Positions 8,092-17,546 are shown, counted from the first letter of the stretch. The stretch: DNA of 41,867 nucleotides from an uncultured Planctomycetaceae bacterium (GCA_903871805.1 CAIQIE010000402.1:1-41867); one strand, 5' to 3'. Made by a program: numbers and translations. The notes: generated from the sequence alone by a model not told the origin.

Positions 8092-9252
8092 GTGTCTGAC
8101 GCCTGTGTATCGAGGATGGGGCATCCTGATTCCGGAGTGACCGTGCCCAGTGCGCCACCAATTTTTCAGACGACGGCGTTTGATGTGCCGGATCTGGATG
8201 TTCTGCAGCAGATTTATGAAGGGGCAGTTGTCGGTGATATTTACACACGCGACAGCAATCCGAACCATACAGCGCTTGCCGATTCGATTGCGCAGTTGGA
8301 GCAGGCGGAAGCTGGCGCTGTCTTTGCCTCGGGTATGGGGGCAATTGGCAGCATTTTTCTGACGCTGGCTGCTGCCGGAGACCATGTGATTACGGCACGA
8401 TCACTCTATGGTAAGACCGTCCAGTTGGCCTCGCGTATGCAGAGGCTGGGGGTTTCGATATCGTCGTTTGATGTGTCGCAACCGGAGCAACTGCGTGCAA
8501 TGATACAGTCGAATACTCGGTTCATTCTGGTGGAAACCGTTTCCAATCCGTTGCTGGAAGTTGCCGATTTGCCGGCAATTATTGCTTATTCGGATGGTGT
8601 GCCGGTGGTTGTGGATTCCACGTTTTCAACTCCGGAGTTGATTCGGCCGTGTTCGCTTGGAGCTTCCATCGTTTTTCACAGCGCCTCCAAGTATCTGAAT
8701 GGTCACGGGGATGTGATGCTGGGGGTGGCCGCGGGGTCTGCCGAAATGATCCGGCGACTTCGGGAGACGGCCAGTGTCTTTGGGCAGAATGCCAATCCTT
8801 TTGAGAGCTGGCTGACGCAACGGGGCCTGCGAACTTTGCCGTTGCGGATGAAGCAGGTGTGTGACACGACGCGTCGGCTGGCGGAGTTTTTGACGGGGCA
8901 TCCCGGAGTGCGCCGTGTTCATTATCCGCTGCTGAGTGATCATCGGTCGCGGGAAACTGCGTGCAGGCTGTATCCGAGTGGAACAGGGGGCATGATTTCG
9001 ATTGAGCTGGCCGGGAGTGGATTTGATGTGGTGAATCGATTCCTGAAGCAGTTACCGAACATTCCATTTTCTCCGACTCTCGCCGACGCTCGTACGACCG
9101 TTTCTCATCCGGCAACGACATCGCATCGATTTCTAACGCAGGAGGAGCGAAGTGTGGCTGGGATTCGTGATGAGTTGGTGCGCGTATCGATTGGGCTGGA
9201 GCCCTTCGAAGTACTGGCACAGGAGTTTGGATCAGCCTTGAGGGCGATTTGA
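8092..9252 (+). CDS. Cys/Met metabolism PLP enzyme (cystathionine gamma-synthase/lyase family)
   Basis: This is a fold-type I PLP enzyme of trans-sulfuration. Features counted from the upstream GTG at 8077: YTRDSNPNH (the Tyr56/Arg58 pair that reaches the neighbouring subunit's phosphate), ASGMGAI, SLYGKT (Tyr111 over the ring), VVVDSTF (Asp180 to the pyridine nitrogen) and HSASKYLNGHGDVMLG with the Schiff-base Lys205. The C-terminal SLG-type loop is replaced by TLADARTTVSHPATTSH, typical of the family. I place the start at the GTG at 8092 because AAAGGG lies six bases before it; 8077 has no good site. Gamma-synthase, gamma-lyase and O-acetylhomoserine sulfhydrylase activities cannot be separated by eye. 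Confidence 0.93.
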   Translation: MSDACVSRMGHPDSGVTVPSAPPIFQTTAFDVPDLDVLQQIYEGAVVGDIYTRDSNPNHTALADSIAQLEQAEAGAVFASGMGAIGSIFLTLAAAGDHVITARSLYGKTVQLASRMQRLGVSISSFDVSQPEQLRAMIQSNTRFILVETVSNPLLEVADLPAIIAYSDGVPVVVDSTFSTPELIRPCSLGASIVFHSASKYLNGHGDVMLGVAAGSAEMIRRLRETASVFGQNANPFESWLTQRGLRTLPLRMKQVCDTTRRLAEFLTGHPGVRRVHYPLLSDHRSRETACRLYPSGTGGMISIELAGSGFDVVNRFLKQLPNIPFSPTLADARTTVSHPATTSHRFLTQEERSVAGIRDELVRVSIGLEPFEVLAQEFGSALRAI

Positions 9253-9311
9253 GAGCGGCGTACCAAACAGCAGTGATGTGTCGCGGATATCGCTGCCTCT
9301 GCGAAGTTCTT

Positions 9312-10430
9312 TTATTTTATGATCAGTCGTCGCATCAGGGTGTCGTACTGATCGATACAGTGCTGCCATGAAAAGAGAGTTCTGACGGATTCTCTGGCAG
9401 TGCTGGCCATCAGGCTTGCGTGAGTCGGATTGTGGATCTGTTCTGTCAGGAGCGAGACCAGTTCAGTGAGATTGTTGTGGGTGAACAGCTGACCGGTAAC
9501 ACCATGGCTGACGATTTCCGCACATCCATCGGCACGTGATGAAATTACGGGAAGACCGGCCGTCTGTGCTTCGATGAGGACATTCGGCAGACCTTCCCAC
9601 TGCGAGGCCAGAACCAGTACGTTGGCGGCCTTCATGATGCCGATCAGGTCAGCTCGCCATCCGGTAAACAGGACGAAATCCTGGAGTCCCGCGGCATGAA
9701 CACGCTGTTGTAGTTCTTCAAGCAGAGGCCCATCGCCAGTGAAGACGAGTTTTACAGGTTGGCCGAATTCGGATTGCCGAGCGTGCAGTTCGATGAATGC
9801 CGCGAGGACGTGTTGGGGCGATTTTTGTGGCGTCAGGCGACCAGCGCAGAGGATCACAAAGTCTTCGGGATGCAGATTCAGCGAACCACGACTGATTGGC
9901 GGGTACCCGTCGATGGCAGTGAAGTCAACGCCATTCCGAATAACGGAAATGCGGTTTGGCGAAATTCCGCACAGGGCCTGGTGAACGTTTCTGACGGCCT
10001 GACTTACGGCGATGTAGTGATCGGTGCAGGGGCGAGTCAGTCGTTCGGAGATGGCGACGGCCAGGCGTCGATCGGCAACTCGGACCCCGGACACAGCGCA
10101 GGAAACACCTGCAAGGCTGCCAGCCAGTCGGCTGACGAGATTTGCCTGGTGCAGAAACGAGAGGATTGCATGGGGGCGATCTGCGGCGAGAACGCGGTAG
10201 AGTCGATAGATTGCGCGAAGATCGAAGGCACCGCCGCAGTGGAGGGCTGTCACTGGGAGGCCTTCATTTTCGAGGGCCGCAGTCAGTGGACCTTTATCGC
10301 GGAGGCTGACAACACGGATATCCCAGTTTTTCTGTTTCAGGCCGCACGCGATGCGAACGAACGCTTTCTCGGCACCGCCGATATCCAGTTCTGTGATGAC
10401 CATGGACAATTTGGCTGGATTTTTATGCAT
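9312..10430 (-). CDS. Glycosyltransferase family 4
   Basis: This 372-residue GT-B enzyme presumably transfers a sugar from a nucleotide donor to a cell-envelope or exported glycan. The N-terminal domain carries the acceptor-side signature TELDIGGAEKAF. The C-terminal domain has VIRNGVD, LCAGRLTPQKSP and the donor-binding SQWEGLPNVLIEA with the two glutamates of the E-x7-E motif, then GLPVISSRADGCAEIV. The frame extends upstream to a TTG at 10499, but homology begins after the ATG at 10430, which I use. It converges on the PLP enzyme and is divergent from queA. No other polysaccharide genes flank it, so acceptor and pathway are unknown. Confidence 0.92.
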   Translation of the reverse strand: MHKNPAKLSMVITELDIGGAEKAFVRIACGLKQKNWDIRVVSLRDKGPLTAALENEGLPVTALHCGGAFDLRAIYRLYRVLAADRPHAILSFLHQANLVSRLAGSLAGVSCAVSGVRVADRRLAVAISERLTRPCTDHYIAVSQAVRNVHQALCGISPNRISVIRNGVDFTAIDGYPPISRGSLNLHPEDFVILCAGRLTPQKSPQHVLAAFIELHARQSEFGQPVKLVFTGDGPLLEELQQRVHAAGLQDFVLFTGWRADLIGIMKAANVLVLASQWEGLPNVLIEAQTAGLPVISSRADGCAEIVSHGVTGQLFTHNNLTELVSLLTEQIHNPTHASLMASTARESVRTLFSWQHCIDQYDTLMRRLIIK

Positions 10431-10633
10431 GGTTTTTTGCAGGGACTTTCGTGGGACAAAGCGACATGACGCGTGCGAGAACGGAGTTTGACGACGCAAG
10501 GGGTTGTTGTGGAAGGGCTGGCAGTGATCCTGGCTGAAAGTGTGAGTGCTGCCTATGATGACCGGGTTTGGGGGCGTGTGATGAAACCGCGGGGGTTTCG
10601 GGGAAATTAGTGGATTAGCGGTGGTATGTCTTT

Positions 10634-11737
10634 ATGACAAATCGGGATTTCGACTTATTGTCTTCGTGGCAGTTTGATTTGCCGCCGGAACTAATCGCCA
10701 GTCGCCCATCGCCTGAGCGTGATGATGCTCGTCTGATGGTGATTGACAGGGCTGTTGGTCGCATCATTCATTCCAGGATTCGTGACCTGCCGCAGTGGCT
10801 GCACGCAGGGGACTTGCTGGTCTTCAACAATACAAAGGTATTACCAGCGCGGCTTTTTGGAATTCGTACGGCCACGGGAGGGCGTTGGGAGGGATTGTAC
10901 ATTGAGCAGACGGAATCGGGCGAATGGCATTTGCTCTGCGATACCAGAGGCAGGCTGACCGCTGGAGAAATGATCACAGTGATTCCCTCGCAGCAGTGGG
11001 AGAATTCTGTTGGTACGCCGAATACGTCGATTCAGCGATCCATTCTGACTCTGCGACTGACTCAGAGGCAGCAGGATGGCAGCTGGCTGGCGATTGCTGA
11101 GGACAGGAGGCCGGTACGTGAGATACTGGAAGAGTTTGGATCGTTGCCGTTGCCGCCCTACATGGGCAGGAAAATCGCTGACGAACAGGATCGGGAGCGT
11201 TATCAGACGTCATTTGCCGCCGAGCCGGGCGCCGTGGCAGCTCCCACTGCGGGGCTGCATTTTACGGACAGTCTTTTGCAGCGATGTGCAGAACAGGGGA
11301 TTCTGCGAACGGAGCTGACGCTGCATACGGGGCCGGGGACTTTCCGGCCGGTCACATCGGAGCGTCTCAGTAATCATCAGATGCACGAAGAGTGGTGTCG
11401 ACTTCCGGCAGAATCTGCTGATGTCATACGCCGGGTTCGCGGAAGCGGCAGGGTGGTGGCTGTCGGCACAACCTCGGTGAGAACGCTGGAATCGGCGGCC
11501 TTGTCTGATTCAGAATTCCCACGGGCATGGGAAGGTCGCACGGCTCTTTTTATTCAGCCGGGATTTGTCTTTCGTTCGGTGAATTGTCTGCTGACAAATT
11601 TTCATCTGCCGGGGTCCACGCTGATCGTGCTTGTGGCAGCATTTGCCGATTTTGAACTGATCATGGAGGGGTACCGTCAGGCAATTGAGCAGCGATATCG
11701 ATTTTTTAGTTATGGTGATGCCATGCTGATTTTGTGA
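10634..11737 (+). CDS. queA: S-adenosylmethionine:tRNA ribosyltransferase-isomerase (QueA)
   Basis: QueA transfers and isomerises the ribosyl group of AdoMet to 7-aminomethyl-7-deazaguanine in tRNA, making epoxyqueuosine at the wobble base of GUN anticodons. Signatures in order: FDLPPELIASRPSPERDDARLM at the N-terminus, LLVFNNTKVLPARLFG, LPLPPYMGR, the AAPTAGLHFT loop, LTLHTGPGTFRPV, VGTTSVRTLES and LTNFHLPGSTLI. The 367-residue length is slightly above the ~340-355 usual for the family. No tgt, queG or queuosine-precursor genes are in the window, and no preQ1-type aptamer was seen upstream. A 7-bp stem (CTGGCGT/ACGCCAG, 11813-11833) lies downstream. Confidence 0.97.
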   Translation: MTNRDFDLLSSWQFDLPPELIASRPSPERDDARLMVIDRAVGRIIHSRIRDLPQWLHAGDLLVFNNTKVLPARLFGIRTATGGRWEGLYIEQTESGEWHLLCDTRGRLTAGEMITVIPSQQWENSVGTPNTSIQRSILTLRLTQRQQDGSWLAIAEDRRPVREILEEFGSLPLPPYMGRKIADEQDRERYQTSFAAEPGAVAAPTAGLHFTDSLLQRCAEQGILRTELTLHTGPGTFRPVTSERLSNHQMHEEWCRLPAESADVIRRVRGSGRVVAVGTTSVRTLESAALSDSEFPRAWEGRTALFIQPGFVFRSVNCLLTNFHLPGSTLIVLVAAFADFELIMEGYRQAIEQRYRFFSYGDAMLIL

Positions 11738-12037
11738 GGCAGTTCCGAGGATCCTTTGCCGTTGAAGGCGGCACAGGCGGGATTATCCGGGAAAGTTGGC
11801 AGACTGTGCTAACTGGCGTTATGCGTACGCCAGGAGATGCGTGAGGGAGGAAGCGGCGCTGCAGAGCATAATGAACCTGATGCGACTGTCTGTTTATGCC
11901 GAAAAAATATCAACAGGCGCGATACTGCCGGGAGGACTTATCCGGATTGAGTCCGTGGCGACCCGAAAAAGGGGGGGCACGATCCCGGTGACCGATGGTA
12001 GGCGTGTGTCTGAAACGCACGATGGAGGGTGTGTACG
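11738..12037 (+). other. Intergenic leader region with small stems
   Basis: No gene is called in these 300 bases. After the queA-proximal stem at 11813-11833 there is a purine-rich stretch upstream of the next gene. It has several short possible hairpins: CGGA-TTGAG-TCCG near 11943-11955, a CCC-GAAAAA-GGG stem just after, and a GCGT/ACGC pairing near 12002-12018. A GGAGGG ribosome-binding site at 12024-12029 closes it. I could not match it to a riboswitch class. Confidence 0.35.
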
Positions 12038-12577
12038 ATGTCAGGATTGAGGAAAGCGTTGAGTTGTGTTCTGGCCGCGACGATGACACTGGGGTCCCCG
12101 CTGATGGCGGCTGGCCCGGTCGAATTGCGGTCGCGGGATGTGGTACTGAACGACGGGAGGCTTGAGGGAACGGTTGTGAACCGTCAGGCTCAGCCAGTTG
12201 CGGGACTGACGGTGCGTTTGTTTCATGGCGAAAGCCTGATTGCGACGACGACCAGCAATGAGAAGGGTCAGTTTTCCGTCGGCGGCTTAAGAAATGGCGG
12301 CCATACACTCTGCACGGGCGAAGATCGGCAGAGCGTGCGTTTCTGGGGCACTCAGGCCGCTCCGCCAGCAGCCTCGAATCGAATGACCATGGTTGTGGAT
12401 GAAGAGATTGTGCGTGGCCAGAACTGTGGCGACAACTGCGGTGAAGGCAGCGGCTCGTTGCTTTCAAGTGTCATGGGCAATCCAGCGGTACTGTTGCTGG
12501 TCGCTGGCGGTGTTGTTGGCGTAGTGGCTATTGCCGCCCAAAACAACAACGACGACTCAACTCCGGCCAGCCCCTGA
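12038..12577 (+). CDS. Secreted/membrane protein with carboxypeptidase-regulatory-like domain
   Basis: The ATG at 12038 follows GGAGGG by eight bases and gives a clean signal peptide ending near PLMAAG. Residues ~40-95 form a beta-sandwich-type repeat (LEGTVVNRQAQPVAGLTVRL ... SNEKGQFSVGGLRNGGH), the pattern of CarboxypepD_reg domains: a G-x-V opening, a VAG turn and a D/E-x-G-F core. A linker with CGDNCGEG precedes a hydrophobic helix, NPAVLLLVAGGVVGVVAIAA, and a short polar tail NNNDDSTPASP, so the C-terminus is probably membrane-anchored. There is no catalytic site; a structural or surface-exposed role is likely. It is 179 residues long. A terminator about 210 bases downstream separates it from the secretin. 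Confidence 0.8.
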   Translation: MSGLRKALSCVLAATMTLGSPLMAAGPVELRSRDVVLNDGRLEGTVVNRQAQPVAGLTVRLFHGESLIATTTSNEKGQFSVGGLRNGGHTLCTGEDRQSVRFWGTQAAPPAASNRMTMVVDEEIVRGQNCGDNCGEGSGSLLSSVMGNPAVLLLVAGGVVGVVAIAAQNNNDDSTPASP

Positions 12578-13038
12578 GTTCCGGTCAAACCGTGCTATCT
12601 CCTGATCATGTCGCTTCCCGGGCAACGGAACCTGTAGCCTGGTGGCTGTTTTGTGGGGTTTTAACGGTTTCACGAAGCAGAAACGTGATTCTTACGTCAG
12701 GAGCGACTTCATACTGGGCTGGGAGGTAATTCGGGGCGATCAGTACTGTCTGCCTGATTAGTGTATTGAGCATAGAGAGTTGTCGAAGAACGCCGATGGG
12801 ATCCATCGGCGTTTTTTTTTGCGCTGGGGGAAAACGGCATAATTGGAAAATCTTAACTCATCGCTACGGCTGGCATATTCCGATAAACCAGAATAACTGT
12901 TGATTTCGGTATGTCCGGAATTCATCACCCACGGGCCAGAGTGACGTGCGATTGGTTCCCGCGGCGATTGGCGAGCGGGAAATTGAGTCAGGCAACGAAA
13001 TCCAGTGGCTCCTTAAAAGCCTGCCTTTTTTAAGGAAA
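12578..13038 (+). other. Intergenic region upstream of the secretin
   Basis: This gap of about 460 bases has no convincing gene. Its main element is the intrinsic terminator at 12789-12820. The ~200 bases before that terminator contain an ACGT-7 nt-ACGT pairing near 12684-12698 and could be the 3' UTR of the preceding gene or a small RNA. The secretin promoter must lie between 12821 and 13038; I could not identify a convincing -35/-10 pair. Confidence 0.45.
12789..12820 (+). terminator. Intrinsic terminator
   Basis: A perfect 9-bp stem, CGCCGATGG (12791-12799) with CCATCGGCG (12803-12811), has a GAT loop and is followed directly by nine T residues. It reads on the plus strand and probably ends the transcript of the carboxypeptidase-regulatory-like gene, insulating the secretin gene. 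Confidence 0.9.
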
Positions 13039-16000
13039 ATGACGGTGAAACGTCCGGGATTTGTAGCAGCGGGGTTGATTGGATCTGCAACCACACTCTG
13101 CGTGCTGTTGAACCAGCATTTGAATTTGGGTGCATCCGAGAATGGTAAGCGTTCCTTCCGGGAAGCGCTGAAGGGATCGCCACAACCAGAACTTGTGGAG
13201 CAGGAAGATGGGATCCGGTTGAACTACTTTGATTCCACATGGGAACGGGTGTTACGCAACCTGGCAGAGAGCCAGGAACTGACGCTTGTAATGGAAAAAG
13301 CTCCTCCGGGACGATTTGCCCGGAGAGATCGTACGAAATACGATCTGGATTCAGCGATCCGAATTCTGAACAGTGAACTGGAGCCGCAGGGTTTCCGCCT
13401 GCTGCATCAGAATAATTTTCTGATCGTGCTGAGTCTGGATAAGGCGCGGACGGAATATGCTCGCCCCCGCATGAATGAAGAGTCCTCGAAGCCGAGGGCT
13501 GCTGCAATGGAACGCACAGTGCATTCGGCCGCGCTGACCCGGGACGAATTTGACGATTCCGGAATGAGCGAGCGTCCGCAGACACGGTCTGCAAAGCATT
13601 CTGTGGTCACTTCGGACGATCAGGGCGGCAGAAAAAACCGATCCACAAAAGTCCGTCCGGTATCGGATACATCCGGAGAAGTCGGCGCTTCTTCGGGAGC
13701 ATTTTCCGTTCAGGAGATTCCACTGACGGAAGGAAAGGCGACGGATGTTGCCAGAACATTATTCGTGGTATTTGAAGGGCGTACGGAACTGGAAAAACCG
13801 GGACTCAACGGACTGCCCGGGTTTGTTGTGCGTAGTAATCCCGTGGATTCCTCAACGGACGAAGAGCCTGCGGTTCTGTTTCGGGTGGGGATCAACCAGG
13901 AAGAGAATTCTCTCAGCTTCGAAGCACCTCAGAAGCGTCTGCAGCATCTGAAGCGGCTGGTTGCGGATCTGGACCGTCCTGCGGACTCAGAGGATGACAC
14001 TTCGGTCAGGCTGGTCCAGAATAATGGGGTACCGGCACAGGCGGCAAAGCAGTTGACGGAGCGAATCCATCAGTTGGTTGCGATGGGCGACGAGGAGCGG
14101 GCGTATGGTCAGGCGGTGCCAGACGAAAGTCGGACGCTTGCTGAGGATGGTAAGGAAGACGGTCCTCCGATCAACCTTCGCGGCGATGTGAACATTCAGG
14201 CGCTGGAAGATCTGAAGCTGCTGATTCTGAAAGGAAATGCAGCGGATGTTAAACGTGTTGAGCAGATTATTGAGCAGCTGGAGAAGGTCAGTGTCGGCTC
14301 GCTGCCGAGCATTCATGTTCTGACGCTTGAGAACGTGGATTCTGAAGCACTGGCGACTCTGCTGACCAGCGTGTACGAGCAGCTGGCGGAACTGCGTCAG
14401 CGAACGAGCGGCAACAACCAGAAGACGGCGGCATTCCTGCCGGTGGTTCAGCCGAATGCCCTGTTGATTATTTCTTCGGAAGTGGAGCGAGAGTCAATAC
14501 TGGAGCTGGCAGAGAAGCTGGATCAGCCATTATCGCCGGATCTGGAATTTGAAGTCTTTCCGTTGAAAAGTGCTATCGCTTCGCAGGTCGTGACATCGTT
14601 GACGACGTTCTACGAAGAGCGTCAAGGTCTTGGAACTTCTCTGAGAACGTTCGCTGATGTTCGCAGCAATTCCGTGATCGTTCAGGCTCGTCCAAATGAA
14701 CTTGCGGAAGTCCGGAAGCTGATCGAACGCATTGATCGTGACGAGCCAGCGGCGACATCGCGAATGAAGGTGATTCGGCTGAAGAACGCGGTGGCTGAAG
14801 AATTGAGTGCCACAATCAGTCAGGCGATTCAGGCGGTCATCAGTCCTCCTCAGCAGACCACGGGGCAAGGTGGGGTTGGTGGCTTTGGGAATACGCAGGG
14901 GGCTCAGGAGTTACGGGACAATAAGTCCATCGCCCTCGAGTTTCTGGCTTCAGCGGGTGGTGTTCAGGAACTGATCAAATCCGGCATTCTGGCGGACATC
15001 CGCGTCAGCTTTGATGCACGGTCAAACAGTCTGATTCTGACAGCACCCGAATCCAGCATGGGATTGATGGAGGCATTAATTGCCGAATTGGACCGCAGTC
15101 CGGATGCCGTATCGGAGATCAAGGTCTTTACGCTGAAGAATGCTGACGCGCAGCAGTCGGTTGACCTGCTGACGACGCTGTTTGAGAGCGGCAATCAGCA
15201 GGAAGCGCTGGGGATACAGCTTGCCGGAACCGAAGGGTCTTCCAGCAGTCTGATACCACTGAGGTTTTCGGCGGATATCCGTACGAACACTGTTCTGGCG
15301 ATTGGAAGTGCCGAGTCTCTGGGGGTTGCGGAGGCCGTGCTGTTGCGACTGGACTCTGATGATACGCGTCAGAGAACCACTTCTGTGATTCCGCTGCGTA
15401 ATGCTCCGGCCGATCTGGTCTCCCAGACACTGCTGGATTTTCTGCAGCAGCAGCAGTCTCTGCAGGACAGTTCGCAGGACCTGGTCAGCAACATTGAACG
15501 CATTCGACAGGAAGTGCTGGTGTCTCCGGACGCCAACAGTAACTCGCTGATCGTCAGTGCTTCTCCGCAATACTACAGTCAGATTGTGCAAATCATCGAT
15601 CAGCTGGATGCTCAGCCTCCGGAAGTTGTGATTCAGGCACTGCTTGTGGAAGTGTCACTGCAGGCAACGGATGAATTTGGACTGGAGCTTGGATTTCAGG
15701 ATCCGTTGCTGATGCGACGCAGTCTGACGGCGACAACAACCGGCGGCACGACGACACTGAGTGGCAGTGGGACGCCAGGACTGAACTTCAACAATACGTC
15801 TCTACCGCTTGGTAATACCTCCGCGCTGAATAATACCAGCAATGTGGGAACGCAGGGGATCAGCAACTTCTCGCTGGGCCGCCAGAATACTGATCTGGGC
15901 TTTGGGGGATTTGTGTTCTCTGCTCAGTCTGATGCCGTCAGCGTACTTCTGCGTGCTCTGGCATCTCGCCGAACGGTGCATGTTCTCAGTCGTCCTCAGG

Positions 16001-16704
16001 TGCGAACAACTCATAACAACGAAGCGTTCGTGACTGTCGGGCAGCAGGTGCCGATTGTGAATGGCGTCACAACGACTGCTCAGGGACTTGCCAATCCAAA
16101 CGTGTCTCAGCAGCAGGTTGGTATCACGTTGCGTGTGACGCCGCGAATTACTCCGGACGGTATTATTGCGATGAGTGTGTTTGCGGATAAGAGTTCTCTT
16201 TCCGGTCAGACAGTTCCGATCTTCGGAAACTCCGTTGGAAATACCTTTGACTCGCCGATCATTAATCAGTCTCAGGCCGTGACCACAGTGAATGTGCCCA
16301 ATGGGCAGACCATCGTCATGGGCGGGATGATCACGAAAGACGATAACACGCTTGAACGTAAAGTGCCATGGCTTGGTGACCTGCCGGTTGTGGGCCGGGC
16401 ATTTCGATACGATTCTACAATAACGTCGCGAACGGAGCTCCTGATCTTCCTCACGCCGAGAATTGTCCTGAGCGATCTGGATTCTGAATTGATGAAGCAG
16501 GTCGAAGCGGAACGCATGCACTTTATCGAATCTGAGGCAGAAGAAGTCCATGGGCCTCTCTACAGTGTTCCGAATCCTCCAACGGCAGAAGAGCAGGAAC
16601 CGCAGGAAGGCGAAGTATTGTCTCCGGAAATGCCAATCCGCGAGTTGCTGGAGCCTGATCGCGTGCCGAAGGTTCCACCCACGGCAAGGCCAATCCCCGA
16701 ATGA
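13039..16704 (+). CDS. Very long secretin (type II/III secretion GspD-like) with expanded N1-like modules
   Basis: Secretins form gated outer-membrane rings. The C-terminal secretin domain (about residues 858-1142) is clear: PPEVVIQALLVEVSL, HVLSRPQVRTTHNNEAFV, VGQQVPIV, GQTIVMGGMI and VPWLGDLPVVGRAFR. Before it are an N0-like domain (~58-130) and at least five N1-type modules, each starting with a strand such as IHVLTLENVD, FEVFPLKSA, MKVIRLKNA, IKVFTLKNA or TSVIPLRNA. A more diverged copy begins near 13711. The usual GspD has three N1-type domains in ~650-700 residues; this has 1221. The ATG at 13039 gives a signal-like segment; a GTG at 12946 is the alternative. The C-terminal tail is Pro/Glu-rich. 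No secretion ATPase, platform protein or pseudopilin genes are near, only a lipoprotein downstream. Confidence 0.93.
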   Translation: MTVKRPGFVAAGLIGSATTLCVLLNQHLNLGASENGKRSFREALKGSPQPELVEQEDGIRLNYFDSTWERVLRNLAESQELTLVMEKAPPGRFARRDRTKYDLDSAIRILNSELEPQGFRLLHQNNFLIVLSLDKARTEYARPRMNEESSKPRAAAMERTVHSAALTRDEFDDSGMSERPQTRSAKHSVVTSDDQGGRKNRSTKVRPVSDTSGEVGASSGAFSVQEIPLTEGKATDVARTLFVVFEGRTELEKPGLNGLPGFVVRSNPVDSSTDEEPAVLFRVGINQEENSLSFEAPQKRLQHLKRLVADLDRPADSEDDTSVRLVQNNGVPAQAAKQLTERIHQLVAMGDEERAYGQAVPDESRTLAEDGKEDGPPINLRGDVNIQALEDLKLLILKGNAADVKRVEQIIEQLEKVSVGSLPSIHVLTLENVDSEALATLLTSVYEQLAELRQRTSGNNQKTAAFLPVVQPNALLIISSEVERESILELAEKLDQPLSPDLEFEVFPLKSAIASQVVTSLTTFYEERQGLGTSLRTFADVRSNSVIVQARPNELAEVRKLIERIDRDEPAATSRMKVIRLKNAVAEELSATISQAIQAVISPPQQTTGQGGVGGFGNTQGAQELRDNKSIALEFLASAGGVQELIKSGILADIRVSFDARSNSLILTAPESSMGLMEALIAELDRSPDAVSEIKVFTLKNADAQQSVDLLTTLFESGNQQEALGIQLAGTEGSSSSLIPLRFSADIRTNTVLAIGSAESLGVAEAVLLRLDSDDTRQRTTSVIPLRNAPADLVSQTLLDFLQQQQSLQDSSQDLVSNIERIRQEVLVSPDANSNSLIVSASPQYYSQIVQIIDQLDAQPPEVVIQALLVEVSLQATDEFGLELGFQDPLLMRRSLTATTTGGTTTLSGSGTPGLNFNNTSLPLGNTSALNNTSNVGTQGISNFSLGRQNTDLGFGGFVFSAQSDAVSVLLRALASRRTVHVLSRPQVRTTHNNEAFVTVGQQVPIVNGVTTTAQGLANPNVSQQQVGITLRVTPRITPDGIIAMSVFADKSSLSGQTVPIFGNSVGNTFDSPIINQSQAVTTVNVPNGQTIVMGGMITKDDNTLERKVPWLGDLPVVGRAFRYDSTITSRTELLIFLTPRIVLSDLDSELMKQVEAERMHFIESEAEEVHGPLYSVPNPPTAEEQEPQEGEVLSPEMPIRELLEPDRVPKVPPTARPIPE

Positions 16705-16862
16705 CAGGGGCGTGCTGTTCGGATGGTGCCGCGACTGACCAGGGGCTGGTCATGTGGCTGAGGAAATGAAGGCGGTTGGCGCAAAACGGAGTTCCATCGG
16801 GACTCCGTGTTGATTCGGGGGAAGGGATTAAGAATCCCCTGGCGGATCGTGGAGGATCAGAG

Positions 16863-17546
16863 ATGTTTCAGTTCCCGAAGTACATACCAGTGACGGTTTT
16901 GCTGTTGGTTTCTGTGACTGGTTGTTCTTCTTCGGGCTCGTTTTTTCAGAGTTCCGGGGAAGTGTTCCGGGATCCGGGGCGTCTGGTCGGCAGGCCGCAC
17001 ATCGAAAAGAATGTGATGCGGATTGTGACGATCTGGGAGCCAGCACATGGTAAGGGGCTGGACGACAGGAATGCCCGCGGATTTGCGGGGCAGATTTTGT
17101 TTTTCGGGCCTCGTGGCGAGTCTGGTGCGCGTGTAAGCGGCAAAGTTCAGATTTTGTTATACGACAACTACGACAAGGATGCAGATACTGACCCGGTGCT
17201 GCTGCACAGATTTGAGTTTGACGCGGATGCGTGGGAAGCTCATCACGGCGAGGGAACGCTGGGACATTCCTACAGCGTGTTCATTCCCTACATGAATAAG
17301 CACAAGGATCAGGTGAACTGTGCGTTGAAGGTGGAACTTTTGCAGGAAGACGGTAGCCGAGTGTCGTCGCAGGAGACGGAGGTGCTGCTTCCGGGCCGGA
17401 ATACAAAAGAGATCGCTGCGAGTCGCACGAGAGGCTTTGTCAAAGAGAGCTCAATAGGCGGTGCAAAGTCGGATGCGCAAGCCGCGGCACAGACTTCGGC
17501 AGAAAGTAAGCTGAGCACGCTTTCGATTCCTTTGAAAAAACGATAG
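16863..17546 (+). CDS. Lipoprotein encoded after the secretin
   Basis: The ATG at 16863 is chosen because GGAGG sits seven bases upstream (16851-16855) and the product then begins with a textbook lipoprotein signal, LLLVSVTGC. The mature part (~200 residues) is unfamiliar: a strand-rich core with IVTIWEPAHGKGLD, ARGFAGQILFFGPRGE and KVQILLYDNYD, then FIPYMNKHKDQVNCALKVEL. It ends in a low-complexity Ala/Ser-rich tail and KKR. It lies about 160 bases after the secretin in the same direction, so co-transcription is plausible. A pilotin-like or accessory role is a guess from context only; I recognise no family. Confidence 0.82.
   Translation: MFQFPKYIPVTVLLLVSVTGCSSSGSFFQSSGEVFRDPGRLVGRPHIEKNVMRIVTIWEPAHGKGLDDRNARGFAGQILFFGPRGESGARVSGKVQILLYDNYDKDADTDPVLLHRFEFDADAWEAHHGEGTLGHSYSVFIPYMNKHKDQVNCALKVELLQEDGSRVSSQETEVLLPGRNTKEIAASRTRGFVKESSIGGAKSDAQAAAQTSAESKLSTLSIPLKKR

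Noticed and set aside
11940..12010. Resemblance of GGTGACCGATGG to the 3' end of the GEMM-I cyclic-di-GMP riboswitch
   Set aside because: The other invariant parts of that riboswitch (GGCAAACC and GACGCAAAGC blocks) are absent, so the match is superficial.
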